Shown one piece after another: positions 50,591 to 59,517 of a stretch of DNA of 64,000 nt (its first letter is position 1; every line of letters starts with the position of its first letter). This DNA is from Nesterenkonia sandarakina (GTDB lineage Bacteria; Actinomycetota; Actinomycetes; Actinomycetales; Micrococcaceae): positions 62,001 to 126,000 of the forward strand of contig NZ_PVTY01000005.1 of assembly GCF_003003175.1 (NCBI RefSeq). The letters run 5' to 3'. Below the pieces are notes generated by a model. The model saw nothing but the letters and a program-made list of their open reading frames with translations, had not been told where the DNA came from and made no database searches. Made by a program: the position numbers and the translations under genes.

Positions 50591-53500
50591 TCAGCCCACC
50601 GGCTGCCTGAGCTCCCCGGCCAGCCGGTGGAAGTCCCGCGCCGGGTTCCCGAAGCGGTGCAGGGTCATCGACACGGCCTGTTCCTTGAGCCAGTAGCGCA
50701 GCTCGACGCGGCCGGAGGCGGTGACCTCATCAGCGATCAGCGCCACCTCGGGGCGGTCCGCGAGCCGCGTGCGCAGCTCGGCGTCCACAGTGCCCAGCAT
50801 GCGGACCCGCACCCCGACGCCGCGGTCATGCTCACCGGCGGCCAGGGCAGCGGAGAACTGTCCCGTGGTCTCCTGAGTGACCGTGAGCCTGCATGTCTTG
50901 CGTCCCAGTTCCAACGCCTTCGCGGTGGCAGGCGGCAGCTTCGGGTACGCGGAGATGCTCACCTGGGCCCCGGCGCGCTGCGCGGCGATCAGCGCGCGCA
51001 GCACCTGAGCCGCGGTGGCGTCGACGCCGACGCGCAGCAGCACGTCTTCGCCGAGGTAGCGGAAGATGTTGGCTTCGCTGCCCAGACCGGTGCGATCCGT
51101 GGGCCGACCGAACTCGGTCTCCCACCAGCGCTGGTCGTCCGCGGCTGCGGCGGAGAGCCAGGCGCGATCCGCCCCGGAGACGATCCCCGAGCCGATGGCT
51201 GACTCCATCAGCTTGGCCACGGTCTCCTCGAGCCCTGCTCCGGCGACACCTGTGGCCTGGGCGGCGGTGCCCACCAAGTCATCTTCCCAGCGGCCGAAGA
51301 GCATGACGTAGTTGGGGCCACCGGCCTTGGACCCCAGACCCACTGAGGACTGCTTCCAGCCGCCGAAGGACTGGCGCTGGACGATGGCCCCGGTGATGCC
51401 GCGATTGACATAGGCGTTTCCTACTTGAACCCTGTCGAGCCAGGTCTGGACCTCGGCGGTCTCGAGTGAGTGGATGCCGCCGGTGAGGCCGAAGTCGACC
51501 TGGTTCTGGGCGGTGATCGCCTCATCCAGGTCGCTGGCGGACATCAGCCCCAGCACCGGACCGAAGACCTCGGTGAGGTGGAAGAAGGACCCTGGCTTCA
51601 CGCCGTCCTTGATCCCGGGGGACCACAGCAGGCCCGTGTCGTCGAGCTGCTTCGGCTCCAGAAGCCAGGATTCCCCTGGCTCGAGGGTCGTGAGCGCACG
51701 GTGCAGCTTCTCGCTGGGCTCCTCGGTCAGCGGGCCGACCGTGGCGGCCAGGCTGCTCGGCCAGTCCACGATCATCGAGGAGGCGGCGTCGACCAGCTGG
51801 CGGCGGAACCGCTCGGAGTCATAGACGCTGCCGACCAGGATGCCCAGCGAGGCGGCGGAGCACTTCTGCCCGGCGTGGCCGAAGGCCGAGGTGACCAGGT
51901 CGGCCACGGCGAGGTCGCGGTCGGCCGAAGGCGTGATGACCAGGGCGTTCTTGCCGGAGGTCTCCGCATTGATGGCCAGCGAGGGCTTCCAGGAGCGGAA
52001 CATCGCGGCGGTCTCCGAGGCGCCGGTGAGGATCACCCGGTCGATCCCGTCGTGGGAGACCAGGCGCCTGCCGTCCTCTCCCTCGAAGGGGTAGACCCCG
52101 TGCAGCACCTCGCGCGGCACTCCGGCGTCCCAGAGCGCGTCCAGGATCGCCATCGAACAGTGCGGGGTGTGGTTCGACGGCTTGTGGATCACCGCGGCAC
52201 CCGCGGCGAGCGCCGCGAAGGTGCCGCCGGCCGGGATGGCGAGCGGGAAGTTCCACGGCGGGGTGATCAGCACCAGGCGGTCCGGGATGAATCGGGCGTG
52301 TTCGACCTGCTCGATCTCCAGCGCGCTGTGCGCGTAGTACCGGGCGAAGTCGATCGCCTCGGAGATCTCCGGATCCGTCTGCGCCACCGACTTGCCGACC
52401 TCGGCGGCGGCTATCGAGACCAGGCGTCCACGACGCGCGGCGAGGATGTCCGCCGCCCGGTAGAGGATGCGGGCGCGTTCGACGGCGGGGCGCGCCGCCC
52501 ACGGCTCGGCCGCCGCGCGGGCCTGGGCGACCAGCTCGTCGATGCGGTCGCCGCCGATCTTCTCCGGCAGCGACTGACCCTCGAGCCAGCCCGGCTGGGA
52601 GGCGCGAGCTATCGCATCCGCGGCCCAGCGCTGGTTCGCCGGCAGCGCTGGATCGGTGTCGGGCTCGTTCACGAAGGGCGGGAGGGCTGGTCCGTCGAAC
52701 ACAGCTGCATCAGTGCCTTCTTGTGCTCCGGAGGCTTCTTCGGCCGCGCGGTCCTGGGTGTGCTGCGGGCTGGGCGCGGTGTGTCCGTGCTTGGCGAGGA
52801 TCTCCTCCAGCAGCGCGAGCGAGCCGCGGAAGCGCTGCGCCTCGCGCTCGAAGACCTCGCTGCCGCGGCCGGATTCGTCGACCTCCAGCTCGAAGATGCC
52901 AGACATGAAGTTCTCGCTGGCCGCGTTCTCCTCGAGTCGACGGACCAGGTAGGAGATCGCCACGTCGAACTCGGCGGGGCGAACGGCCGGCACGTAGAGC
53001 AGCAGCTGGCCGACGTCGGCGCTGACCGCCTCGGCCTGCTCGGTGGCCATGCCCTGGAGCATCTCGAACTCGAGCCGGTGACTGACGCCGCGCTGGACCC
53101 CGAGCAGATGGGCGAACGCGATGTCGAAGAGGTTGTGTCCGGCCACGCCGATGCGCACCCCTGCCATGTTCTCGGCGGTGAGCAGCCAGTGCAGGACCAG
53201 CTTGTAGTTCGCGTCGGTGGCCTCCTTGGACTCACAGGTGACCTGCGGCCAGCCGGCGATCTCGCCGTGGACCTTCTCCACGGCCAGGTTCGCGCCCTTG
53301 ACCAGGCGGATCTTGATTCCGGCTCCGCCGGCGGCGACGCGCGCGTTGGCGAACTCAGCGAGCTCCTGGGTCGCGCCGAGCGCGTCCGGCAGGTAGGCCT
53401 GCAGCACGATGCCGCCCTCGTAGTGCTTCAGCTCCGGGCGGGAGAGCAGGGTCTTGAACACCGCGATGGTCAGGTTGAGGTCGCGGTATTCCTCCATGTC

Positions 53501-54220
53501 CAGGTTGATGAACTTCGAGCCGGCTGGAGCCTTGGCGGCCTCCTGGTACATCGGGACCAGTCGGGCGACCACGTAGTCGACGGTCTGCTCGAAGCCCCAC
53601 ATGGAGATCTGCGAGGCGATCGAGGAGACCTTGATCGAGACGTAGTCCACGTCGTCGCGACGCAGCAGCTCGAGCGTGTCCTGCAGATGCTTGTCCGCCT
53701 CGGCCTCGCCGAGCACCGCCTCGCCGAGGAGATTGATGTTCAGCCGGTGGCCGTCCTGCTTGATGGCAGCCACTGCCTTGCCGAAGGGCTTGTCCCGGGC
53801 GTCGACGACCATGTGCCCGACCATGGAGCGCATCCGCGCCCGAGCTGCCGGGACGACGACGTCGGGCAGCGTCTTGGCCAGCGTGCTTCCGGCGCGGATC
53901 TGGGCCCGGTCCAACGCGGAGAGCGTGTCGGGGGCGAGTCCGCCCAGCTCTGCGAGTGCGGAGGCGGCGGCCTTGGTGTCCTCGGTGCGGATGACCCGGT
54001 CCACGAATCCGACGGTGAAGTCCAGACCGTTGGGGTGGGAGAGCACGGCGGAGAGGCGCTGCGCCGATTTCTCCGCGGCGGCGTGGTTCTTGCTGGGCTT
54101 CCTGCTCGAGCCCGTGCCACTCGCGCCCGAGGCGTGGGTGCCGCGCTGCAGCCAGCGGGTGACCTTGGAGACCGCGGCCTCGGAGAGGTCGGTGAGCTCG
54201 GCGGTGTTCAGAGTGGACAT
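50591..54220 (-). CDS. putA: bifunctional proline dehydrogenase / L-glutamate gamma-semialdehyde dehydrogenase
   Basis: 1209 residues. The N-terminal half is the FAD-dependent proline dehydrogenase barrel (INLLGEAVLGEAEADKHL, YVSIKVSSI, FINLDMEEYRDLNLT, GIKIRLVKGANLAVEK, RIGVAGHNLFDIAFA, EFEMLQGM). The second half is an aldehyde dehydrogenase with PPWNFPLAIPAGG and catalytic Cys in FGHAGQKCSAAS. A C-terminal ~200 residues resemble the PutA tail domain. It oxidises proline to glutamate. No N-terminal ribbon-helix-helix domain is present, so it is not self-regulating. A GntR-type regulator is divergent. Confidence 0.94.
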   Translation of the reverse strand: MSTLNTAELTDLSEAAVSKVTRWLQRGTHASGASGTGSSRKPSKNHAAAEKSAQRLSAVLSHPNGLDFTVGFVDRVIRTEDTKAAASALAELGGLAPDTLSALDRAQIRAGSTLAKTLPDVVVPAARARMRSMVGHMVVDARDKPFGKAVAAIKQDGHRLNINLLGEAVLGEAEADKHLQDTLELLRRDDVDYVSIKVSSIASQISMWGFEQTVDYVVARLVPMYQEAAKAPAGSKFINLDMEEYRDLNLTIAVFKTLLSRPELKHYEGGIVLQAYLPDALGATQELAEFANARVAAGGAGIKIRLVKGANLAVEKVHGEIAGWPQVTCESKEATDANYKLVLHWLLTAENMAGVRIGVAGHNLFDIAFAHLLGVQRGVSHRLEFEMLQGMATEQAEAVSADVGQLLLYVPAVRPAEFDVAISYLVRRLEENAASENFMSGIFELEVDESGRGSEVFEREAQRFRGSLALLEEILAKHGHTAPSPQHTQDRAAEEASGAQEGTDAAVFDGPALPPFVNEPDTDPALPANQRWAADAIARASQPGWLEGQSLPEKIGGDRIDELVAQARAAAEPWAARPAVERARILYRAADILAARRGRLVSIAAAEVGKSVAQTDPEISEAIDFARYYAHSALEIEQVEHARFIPDRLVLITPPWNFPLAIPAGGTFAALAAGAAVIHKPSNHTPHCSMAILDALWDAGVPREVLHGVYPFEGEDGRRLVSHDGIDRVILTGASETAAMFRSWKPSLAINAETSGKNALVITPSADRDLAVADLVTSAFGHAGQKCSAASLGILVGSVYDSERFRRQLVDAASSMIVDWPSSLAATVGPLTEEPSEKLHRALTTLEPGESWLLEPKQLDDTGLLWSPGIKDGVKPGSFFHLTEVFGPVLGLMSASDLDEAITAQNQVDFGLTGGIHSLETAEVQTWLDRVQVGNAYVNRGITGAIVQRQSFGGWKQSSVGLGSKAGGPNYVMLFGRWEDDLVGTAAQATGVAGAGLEETVAKLMESAIGSGIVSGADRAWLSAAAADDQRWWETEFGRPTDRTGLGSEANIFRYLGEDVLLRVGVDATAAQVLRALIAAQRAGAQVSISAYPKLPPATAKALELGRKTCRLTVTQETTGQFSAALAAGEHDRGVGVRVRMLGTVDAELRTRLADRPEVALIADEVTASGRVELRYWLKEQAVSMTLHRFGNPARDFHRLAGELRQPVG

Positions 54221-54230
54221 CGGGGCCTCA

Positions 54231-54305
54231 TTTCACACGGCGATATTTCACGCAGAGATGTTTCCCGCGGGGGTGTTCACGCGGGGGTATGTCCCGCAGG
54301 ATGCG
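54231..54305. repeat. degenerate ~15-bp tandem repeat in the putA upstream region
   Basis: About five units with a TTTCACGC or TTCCCGC core and a G-rich tail recur at roughly 54231, 54246, 54261, 54275 and 54291. The array starts 11 nt upstream of the putA ATG and so lies in its leader or promoter. Confidence 0.6.
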
Positions 54306-54342
54306 GGTTCAGCTGGCCGGGTGCTCGGACTGCTGATTCCCA

Positions 54343-54360
54343 GTGTGTGGCGACACACAC
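54343..54360. promoter_or_regulatory. palindrome between putA and its divergent regulator
   Basis: GTGTGTG and CACACAC are perfect 7-bp arms around GCGA. It lies 68 nt before the regulator start and is a plausible operator for it. Confidence 0.55.
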
Positions 54361-54427
54361 CTGTTGGGCATCGTATGACCGGCCACCTCGATACCATCTG
54401 AGTCATAAATCGAGGATACTGACGGGT

Positions 54428-55849
54428 ATGGAGACCACCGGCCGAGGCCGCCCGCGCATCCAGGACGCGGCAGACGACATCGTCGCGGCGGTCCTGGCCA
54501 CCGCCGGGGCGCGGGTCAGCACTCCGGACTTCTCCACCCGGCGCATCGCCGAACTCACCGGACTGAGTCAGACCCTGGTCAGCCGCGCCTGCCGGCGCAT
54601 CCGACGAGCACGTCCGGACGCGGCGGGCGCAGGTGACGACGTGCCTGCCGGCGACGATGTGGCTGCCGGCGATCCGGGCGCGCTGGTCCTGGCCGAGGTC
54701 CACGTCCGGTTCCCACAGATCTGGCTGCACTTCACCCCGGTGGCCGCGCCACCCGGCACCCAGGCCGCAGCCACGTCGCAGAGCACCGCAGCTCGCCGTC
54801 GAGCCACCGCTCTGATGGCGTCGCTCCACGCCTCGGAGGCGGCTCGGTGGCGGATCCGCGATGCCGGCGACGCGGCGTCTGCGGAGGCCGAGCCCTTCGT
54901 CCCCGGCCCGCTGAGCGCCTGCTGGGACGCCCATGACCCGGACTGGGAGCAGTTCCTGGACCGGACCGCCGGACTTCTGAGCCGCTGCGCACCCACTGTC
55001 GACGCCATCCCCGGGGATCTGCTCGACCTGCTGGCCCGACGTGCTGGACGAGGCCTTCATGGCACGCAGTGGCGGCGCGGCCTCCCGAAAAGCGCCCACA
55101 TTTCTGACTCATCCAGTGAAGATGTTGCACCGCCCGCCGACCTGGAACGCTCGCCACGAAACCGCTGGTTCTCCCAGGTCGAGCTCTCGGTGACCGAGCA
55201 GATCGCGATCGCGCTGCGCCGGGAGATCACCAATTCAGGCTTCCGCGCGGGAGACCGCCTCTCCCCCAACGTGCTCGGTGACCGCCTGGGCCTCAGTCGC
55301 AGCACTGTGCGCTCTGCGATGAGCCGATTGGTCGATGACGGCCTGCTGGACTCCGATCAGGGCAGCTTCAGGGTCCCCGCGGTCACCGTGGCCGACGTCG
55401 TCGATCTCTATGCCGCCCGACTGCACCTCGGCATGGTGCTGCTGCGAGCCTGCGCGGTGCAGCCTCGGCACCAGATGCTCCCGGTCAGACTTGCGCTGGG
55501 CGCCGTGGAGGCCGCGGCGACTCAGGGCACCCGGTCCGACGCCGGACTGGCGGATCTGCAGTTTCAGCAGGAGCTGGCGGAGGCCTCGGGGCTGAGCCAG
55601 TCCGCCCGCGCGTTCCACGCACTGACGCTGCGGGTGCGGATGTTCATCGCCGTGCTGCGCCTCGACTACAGCCCCGCAGTGGAGCGCATCGTGAGCGACG
55701 ATCGACGCATCCTCACCGCGGTGCTCGCCGGAGACGCCGAGGCGGCGGTGCGCTCCTGGCGGCTGAAGCTCGACAACGCGGTGCGGCACATGTCGGCGCT
55801 GGCTCCGGAGTCCTTCGACGCCGAGCTGTGGTCACGGCTGAGTCGCTGA
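54428..55849 (+). CDS. GntR/FCD-type regulator with an extra N-terminal helix-turn-helix
   Basis: 473 residues, about twice the usual length. The first ~60 residues hold one HTH (RRIAELTGLSQTLVSRACRRIRR). A middle region (about 75-235) has no known domain I can name. Residues about 240-310 form a GntR winged HTH (ALRREITNSGFRAGDRLSPNVLGDRLGLSRSTVRSAMSRL), followed by an FCD-like helical domain. It is divergent from putA and probably regulates proline use. GATACT lies 7 nt before ATG 54428, suggesting a leaderless start. The same frame stays open far upstream, antisense to putA, but that part is not real coding. Confidence 0.82.
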   Translation: METTGRGRPRIQDAADDIVAAVLATAGARVSTPDFSTRRIAELTGLSQTLVSRACRRIRRARPDAAGAGDDVPAGDDVAAGDPGALVLAEVHVRFPQIWLHFTPVAAPPGTQAAATSQSTAARRRATALMASLHASEAARWRIRDAGDAASAEAEPFVPGPLSACWDAHDPDWEQFLDRTAGLLSRCAPTVDAIPGDLLDLLARRAGRGLHGTQWRRGLPKSAHISDSSSEDVAPPADLERSPRNRWFSQVELSVTEQIAIALRREITNSGFRAGDRLSPNVLGDRLGLSRSTVRSAMSRLVDDGLLDSDQGSFRVPAVTVADVVDLYAARLHLGMVLLRACAVQPRHQMLPVRLALGAVEAAATQGTRSDAGLADLQFQQELAEASGLSQSARAFHALTLRVRMFIAVLRLDYSPAVERIVSDDRRILTAVLAGDAEAAVRSWRLKLDNAVRHMSALAPESFDAELWSRLSR

Positions 55850-55870
55850 CTCGCTGACAGATCCTGGCCT

Positions 55871-56428
55871 TCAGCGCCTCACGTCGTAGCTCAGCTGCAC
55901 CATTCCATTGCAGAATCGGTGTTCGTCGCGCAGAGTCAGCTCGATCCTCAGCTCCGGCAGCATGGACAGGCCGCCACCGAGCACCAGGGGGCAGACCAGC
56001 ATGTGGATCTCGTCGACGAGTCCGTGGCGCAGCGCATGGGCGGCGAGGGTGGGACCCTCGATCGTGAGATCCGCGGCGCTGGCGTCCTTGATCCGCTGAA
56101 CCTCGGCAGGGTCGAATTCCTGCTCGATCCTGGTGCGCGTGGTGGTGGCCTCGGTGAGCGTCGTGGAGTAGACGATCTTCTCGGCGGCGGTCCAGATCTT
56201 GGCGAACTCAGCCGACTGCACGGACCCCTCGGCCAGCGAGGGATCCGTCTCCCAGACGCTCATCAGCTCATAGATCTTCCGCCCGTAGAGGTACGTGCCG
56301 ATCTCGCGGGTCTGATCATTGATGGCTTCCATGACTTCCTCATCGGGCTCACCCCACTGGAAGTCGCCCGACTGGTCGGCGACGTAGCCATCGGCTGAGA
56401 CCAGCATGAAATAGATGAGATTCCCCAC
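55871..56428 (-). CDS. dihydrofolate reductase family protein (RibD C-terminal-like)
   Basis: 185 residues of the DHFR/RibD-C superfamily: LIYFMLVSADGYVADQSGDFQW at the start, GTYLYGRKIYELMSVWE, and DEIHMLVCPLVLGGGLSML. Such stand-alone proteins are NADPH-dependent reductases of unknown substrate. GTG 56428 has AGGAGGG upstream; an upstream start at 56494 is rejected. It converges on the regulator gene. Confidence 0.86.
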   Translation of the reverse strand: MGNLIYFMLVSADGYVADQSGDFQWGEPDEEVMEAINDQTREIGTYLYGRKIYELMSVWETDPSLAEGSVQSAEFAKIWTAAEKIVYSTTLTEATTTRTRIEQEFDPAEVQRIKDASAADLTIEGPTLAAHALRHGLVDEIHMLVCPLVLGGGLSMLPELRIELTLRDEHRFCNGMVQLSYDVRR

Positions 56429-56509
56429 TGCGCCCTCCTGAGGCTTGCTCCCGCGCGTCCATCTCCGCTGCGCAGCAGTGTCACACGCCCGCAATGCGGG
56501 ACGGAAGGC

Positions 56510-57301
56510 TCAGTGCACCGGGGCCTTGGGGATCATCAGCGGCTTGCCGGTCTCGGGGTCTTCGATGACGAGGGAGTCGACGCCGAAGACGCTGCGGATC
56601 GTGGCCTCGGTGCCGACCTGCTCGGCGGTTCCCTCGGCGGCAATCCGGCCGTCCTTCATCGCCACGATGTGGGTGGCGTAGCGCAGCACCTGGTTGATGT
56701 CATGGAGCACGGCGACCAGGGTGCGACCCTCCCGCTGGAGGCGAGAGCAGAGTTCGAGGATCTCGATCTGATGCGCGATGTCGAGGTAGGTGGTCGGCTC
56801 ATCGAGCAGCAGCAGCGGGGTCTCCTGGGCGAGCGCCATCGCGATCCACGCTCGCTGACGCTGGCCCCCGGAGAGGGCATCGACCTCACGGCTGGCGAGC
56901 TGGGTCATCCCAGTGTTCTCCAGCGCAGAGCGCACGGCGGCCTCGTCGTCGTGGCCCCAGCGTTTGAACATGTGCTGGTGCGGATGACGTCCCCGGGAGA
57001 CCAGGTCGAAGACGGTGATCCCGTCCGGCGCGATCGCGGACTGCGGAAGCAGCCCCACCGTGCGGGCGAGCTCCTTGGTGGGCATGTTGAAGATGGATTC
57101 CCCGTCGAGCAGGACCTGTCCGCCGGTGGGCTTGATCAGCCGGGCCAGACTGCGCAGGAGGGTGGACTTCCCGCAGGCATTGGGGCCCATGATGACCGTG
57201 AAGGATCCGTCCGGAATCCGGATGGTCAGGTCTTCGAGCACCTGCCGCTCCTCATACCCTGAGGTCAGGCTGGCGGCGGAAAGCCGGTATTCGTCGGTCA
57301 T
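56510..57301 (-). CDS. iron-siderophore ABC transporter ATP-binding protein
   Basis: 263 residues of the FecE/FepC type: Walker A GPNACGKST (39-47), signature LSGGQRQRAW, Walker B LLLLDEPTT, and LHDINQVLRYATHIVAMKDG. It likely powers the FecCD-type permeases encoded at 44574-46714, because no other ATPase of this type is in the window. It stands alone, about 10 kb away. ATG 57301 has GAAGGA upstream. Confidence 0.9.
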   Translation of the reverse strand: MTDEYRLSAASLTSGYEERQVLEDLTIRIPDGSFTVIMGPNACGKSTLLRSLARLIKPTGGQVLLDGESIFNMPTKELARTVGLLPQSAIAPDGITVFDLVSRGRHPHQHMFKRWGHDDEAAVRSALENTGMTQLASREVDALSGGQRQRAWIAMALAQETPLLLLDEPTTYLDIAHQIEILELCSRLQREGRTLVAVLHDINQVLRYATHIVAMKDGRIAAEGTAEQVGTEATIRSVFGVDSLVIEDPETGKPLMIPKAPVH

Positions 57302-57365
57302 GGGGTCCTTCGTAGCGGCGAGCTTCCCACCGGGGATGCCGGAGGGGCGGCAGTGACTGCCCAGC

Positions 57366-58823
57366 TTACGGGTTCGTCGGGGGCGGTCGATCATGCGGGA
57401 CATCCAGAAATCCCGCGGTCTTGAGCCGATGATGTTTGCGGCACAGCGCCCACAGGTTAGCGGCCGTGGTCTCACCGTGCGGCCATGGAATCTGATGATC
57501 GATGTCGCAGTGCTCGGCGGCGACCATGCAGCCGGGAACCTGGCAGGTTCCATCACGGAACTCGATGGCCCGGCGAAGCAGCTTGGGCACGAAGCGGCTC
57601 TGGTAGACCCGATGGAGCGGGTCGAGTGCCTCGGCCGAGGGCGCGTGGGTCGCGGCGGGCGGATCGGATCTGACTTCCGGGATCGGCACCCGAGTCCAGG
57701 TGATCTGATGCTCCTCGCTGAGGATGATTCGCCGGATCATCTCGGCAGGATAGGCGTGCCGACGATTGCGACTGATGGCGGGTCGATCCGAATCGTCCAG
57801 AAGGGTCTCCGGCTCGATCAGGATTCCGACGTGCGCGTTGATCGGGGTCCTCGAATCGGTCTGCCCGTTCAGGAGCCAGTTTGCGACGAGGTCCGCCTCC
57901 CGCTGGGCCTGCGTCCTGAGGTCTCCCGCTTCTCGGTTCGTCGGCGTCGGACCGGCCCCGAGTGATGCCCCGCCGGCAGGCCCGGATACTGGCCCGGCCG
58001 GGCACGCTGCGGCGGCAACCGCTGCTCCTGAGCGGTCCGACCTCCACCCCGAACCGCCATCAGGACCGCCATCAGGACCGAGAGTTGATTCCTCACTCGG
58101 AAGGCCGAGCCAGTCGAACCCGCTCTGTGGCTCAGCCGGGGCGTCAGAGGTCTCCGCAGCAGGCCGTTCGACGCAGGGGTCGTAGGGAACATCCTGCTTC
58201 GGGCTCCGCGCGACGTCCACGAGCCGGTTCTTGATGGCCTCTGCAGTGAGGGTGGGCAGCATGGCGTGCAGGAGGCTGACTCCGTCCTCCAGGTGCTCCA
58301 GCCAGACCCGGCGTTCCGTATGGCTGCGCCGACACCGATGAAGCTGCTGATCAGGCTCGGTGCGCGCCACATGACGGTTCAGCCAGACATTCAGCCGCGC
58401 GGGGCGGTGCGTCAGCGCGTAGTCCGCAGCGGCGACGTCGAGGCGTTCGCGGTGGACCGGCGAGACGAGCCGTTCGGCGGCGGAGATGACGCGGACCAGG
58501 GAACGGACAGGAACATCTCCGGCACGCACGGCGCCCCAAACCTGTGGCAGGTGCTGCCGAGCGAAGCAGGCCTGCTGGTACTGCGTGTGGACGTGGCCCT
58601 CACTTGCCCCCAATGCCTCCGCGGCATTCATGATGGCCGCCGACTCGGCGGTCGCGCGTCCACGGGTGGTGCGCATGAGCTCAGGCTCGGTCATCTCGAG
58701 CTCCCGCAGGAAGGACTCCACGTAGCCCACCAGCAGCCTCAGCTGCTCGGCCTGGCCCCGATTCAGCTGCCGCTGGGACTCCCGCAGCGGCTCTGCATTC
58801 GGATCAGTGAGTGCAACCTGCAT
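57366..58823 (-). CDS. DUF222 and HNH endonuclease domain protein
   Basis: 485 residues. The N-terminal DUF222 helical region (EQLRLLVGYVESFLREL, RATAESAAIMNAAEALGASEG) is followed by a variable Gly/Pro/Asp-rich linker (about 245-315) and a C-terminal HNH domain (FRDGTCQVPGCMV, CDIDHQIPW, LWALCRKHHRLK) with paired Cys and His for zinc and catalysis. These genes occur in several copies in many Actinobacteria, formerly as the 13E12 repeat family; their function is unknown. The promoter abuts the start codon (TTGATA, 17 bp, TATATT, then 6 nt), so the mRNA is probably leaderless. Confidence 0.88.
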   Translation of the reverse strand: MQVALTDPNAEPLRESQRQLNRGQAEQLRLLVGYVESFLRELEMTEPELMRTTRGRATAESAAIMNAAEALGASEGHVHTQYQQACFARQHLPQVWGAVRAGDVPVRSLVRVISAAERLVSPVHRERLDVAAADYALTHRPARLNVWLNRHVARTEPDQQLHRCRRSHTERRVWLEHLEDGVSLLHAMLPTLTAEAIKNRLVDVARSPKQDVPYDPCVERPAAETSDAPAEPQSGFDWLGLPSEESTLGPDGGPDGGSGWRSDRSGAAVAAAACPAGPVSGPAGGASLGAGPTPTNREAGDLRTQAQREADLVANWLLNGQTDSRTPINAHVGILIEPETLLDDSDRPAISRNRRHAYPAEMIRRIILSEEHQITWTRVPIPEVRSDPPAATHAPSAEALDPLHRVYQSRFVPKLLRRAIEFRDGTCQVPGCMVAAEHCDIDHQIPWPHGETTAANLWALCRKHHRLKTAGFLDVPHDRPPPTNP

Positions 58824-58858
58824 GATTCGAATATACCTTCGAATCGACTGGATATCAA
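58824..58858 (-). promoter_or_regulatory. strong leaderless promoter with embedded operator before the DUF222/HNH gene
   Basis: -35 TTGATA (58858-58853), 17-bp spacer, -10 TATATT (58835-58830), then 6 nt to ATG 58823. A perfect inverted repeat, GATTCGAA, 6 bp, TTCGAATC (58824-58845), spans the -10 box and start site, as a repressor operator would. Confidence 0.8.
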
Positions 58859-58920
58859 TGGTTTCATCGGTATCGATTTGATCGCATTTGGAGTCAGACC
58901 ACAGTTGATGGCGCACGGCG

Positions 58921-59517
58921 TCAGGGCCGCACCATCCGGACGTCGGTGATGGCCGGGGCACCAGGGTCCTGCTTCTCCGCCCCGTCGCGGCGGAAGCCGT
59001 TGCGCCGATAGAAGGCCAAAGCCCGCGGATTCTGTTCTGCAACCCAGAGACTGACGGGTGCCGGTGCCGGTGCCGGTGCGGGTGGAGACCCAGGTGCCGG
59101 AGGCGCCACAGCCCCGATCGTCGCATCCAGCAACGCCTGACCTGCGCCCGTGCCGTGATGGCTGCGCAGGACATAGAGCGTGGAGAGCTCGCGCGCCGGC
59201 GGCGCCGGCGGCGCAGAGTCCACAGGGGCAGCCGGCGCAGCCGCCTCCTGGACCGGACCCGCCATCGCGAAGCCGATGATCGCGCCGTCGGACTCTGCCA
59301 CGCGGATGGTCCACTCCTCCCGCGGGGCGGTGAGGATCCGCGTCCACATCTCACGGCGCATGCGCGCGTGATCCTCGGTGAAGAACCCCTCAGGAAGCAG
59401 ATCCGTGTAGGTCTCCTGCCAGGTGGCCACATGGACCGCCGCGATCCGGTCGGCGTCCTCGAGACGCGGTTCCCGGATCGCCGGGTATGACGCCCCGGGC
59501 ACTGGGCGGTCAGTCAT
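58921..59517 (-). CDS. GNAT-family N-acetyltransferase
   Basis: 198 residues with the GNAT acetyl-CoA fold: IREPRLEDADRIAAVHVATWQETY, IIGFAMAG, LYVLRSHHGTGAGQALLDA (acetyl-CoA loop) and NPRALAFYRRNGF. Two Ala/Pro low-complexity insertions, one of them a PAPAPAPAP run coded by GGTGCC repeats, interrupt the domain. Substrate unknown. It is last in the phzF operon and overlaps the preceding gene by 8 bp. Confidence 0.86.
   Translation of the reverse strand: MTDRPVPGASYPAIREPRLEDADRIAAVHVATWQETYTDLLPEGFFTEDHARMRREMWTRILTAPREEWTIRVAESDGAIIGFAMAGPVQEAAAPAAPVDSAPPAPPARELSTLYVLRSHHGTGAGQALLDATIGAVAPPAPGSPPAPAPAPAPVSLWVAEQNPRALAFYRRNGFRRDGAEKQDPGAPAITDVRMVRP

Noticed and set aside
51470-54427. Very long open plus-strand frame antisense to putA, running into the regulator gene
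   Set aside because: High-GC shadow of putA; low-similarity Arg/Gly/Val-rich product. Only the part from 54428 looks like a real protein.
59054-59082. GGTGCC repeat in the GNAT gene as a possible mobile or regulatory repeat
   Set aside because: In-frame low-complexity coding for Ala/Pro; explains itself as a protein linker.
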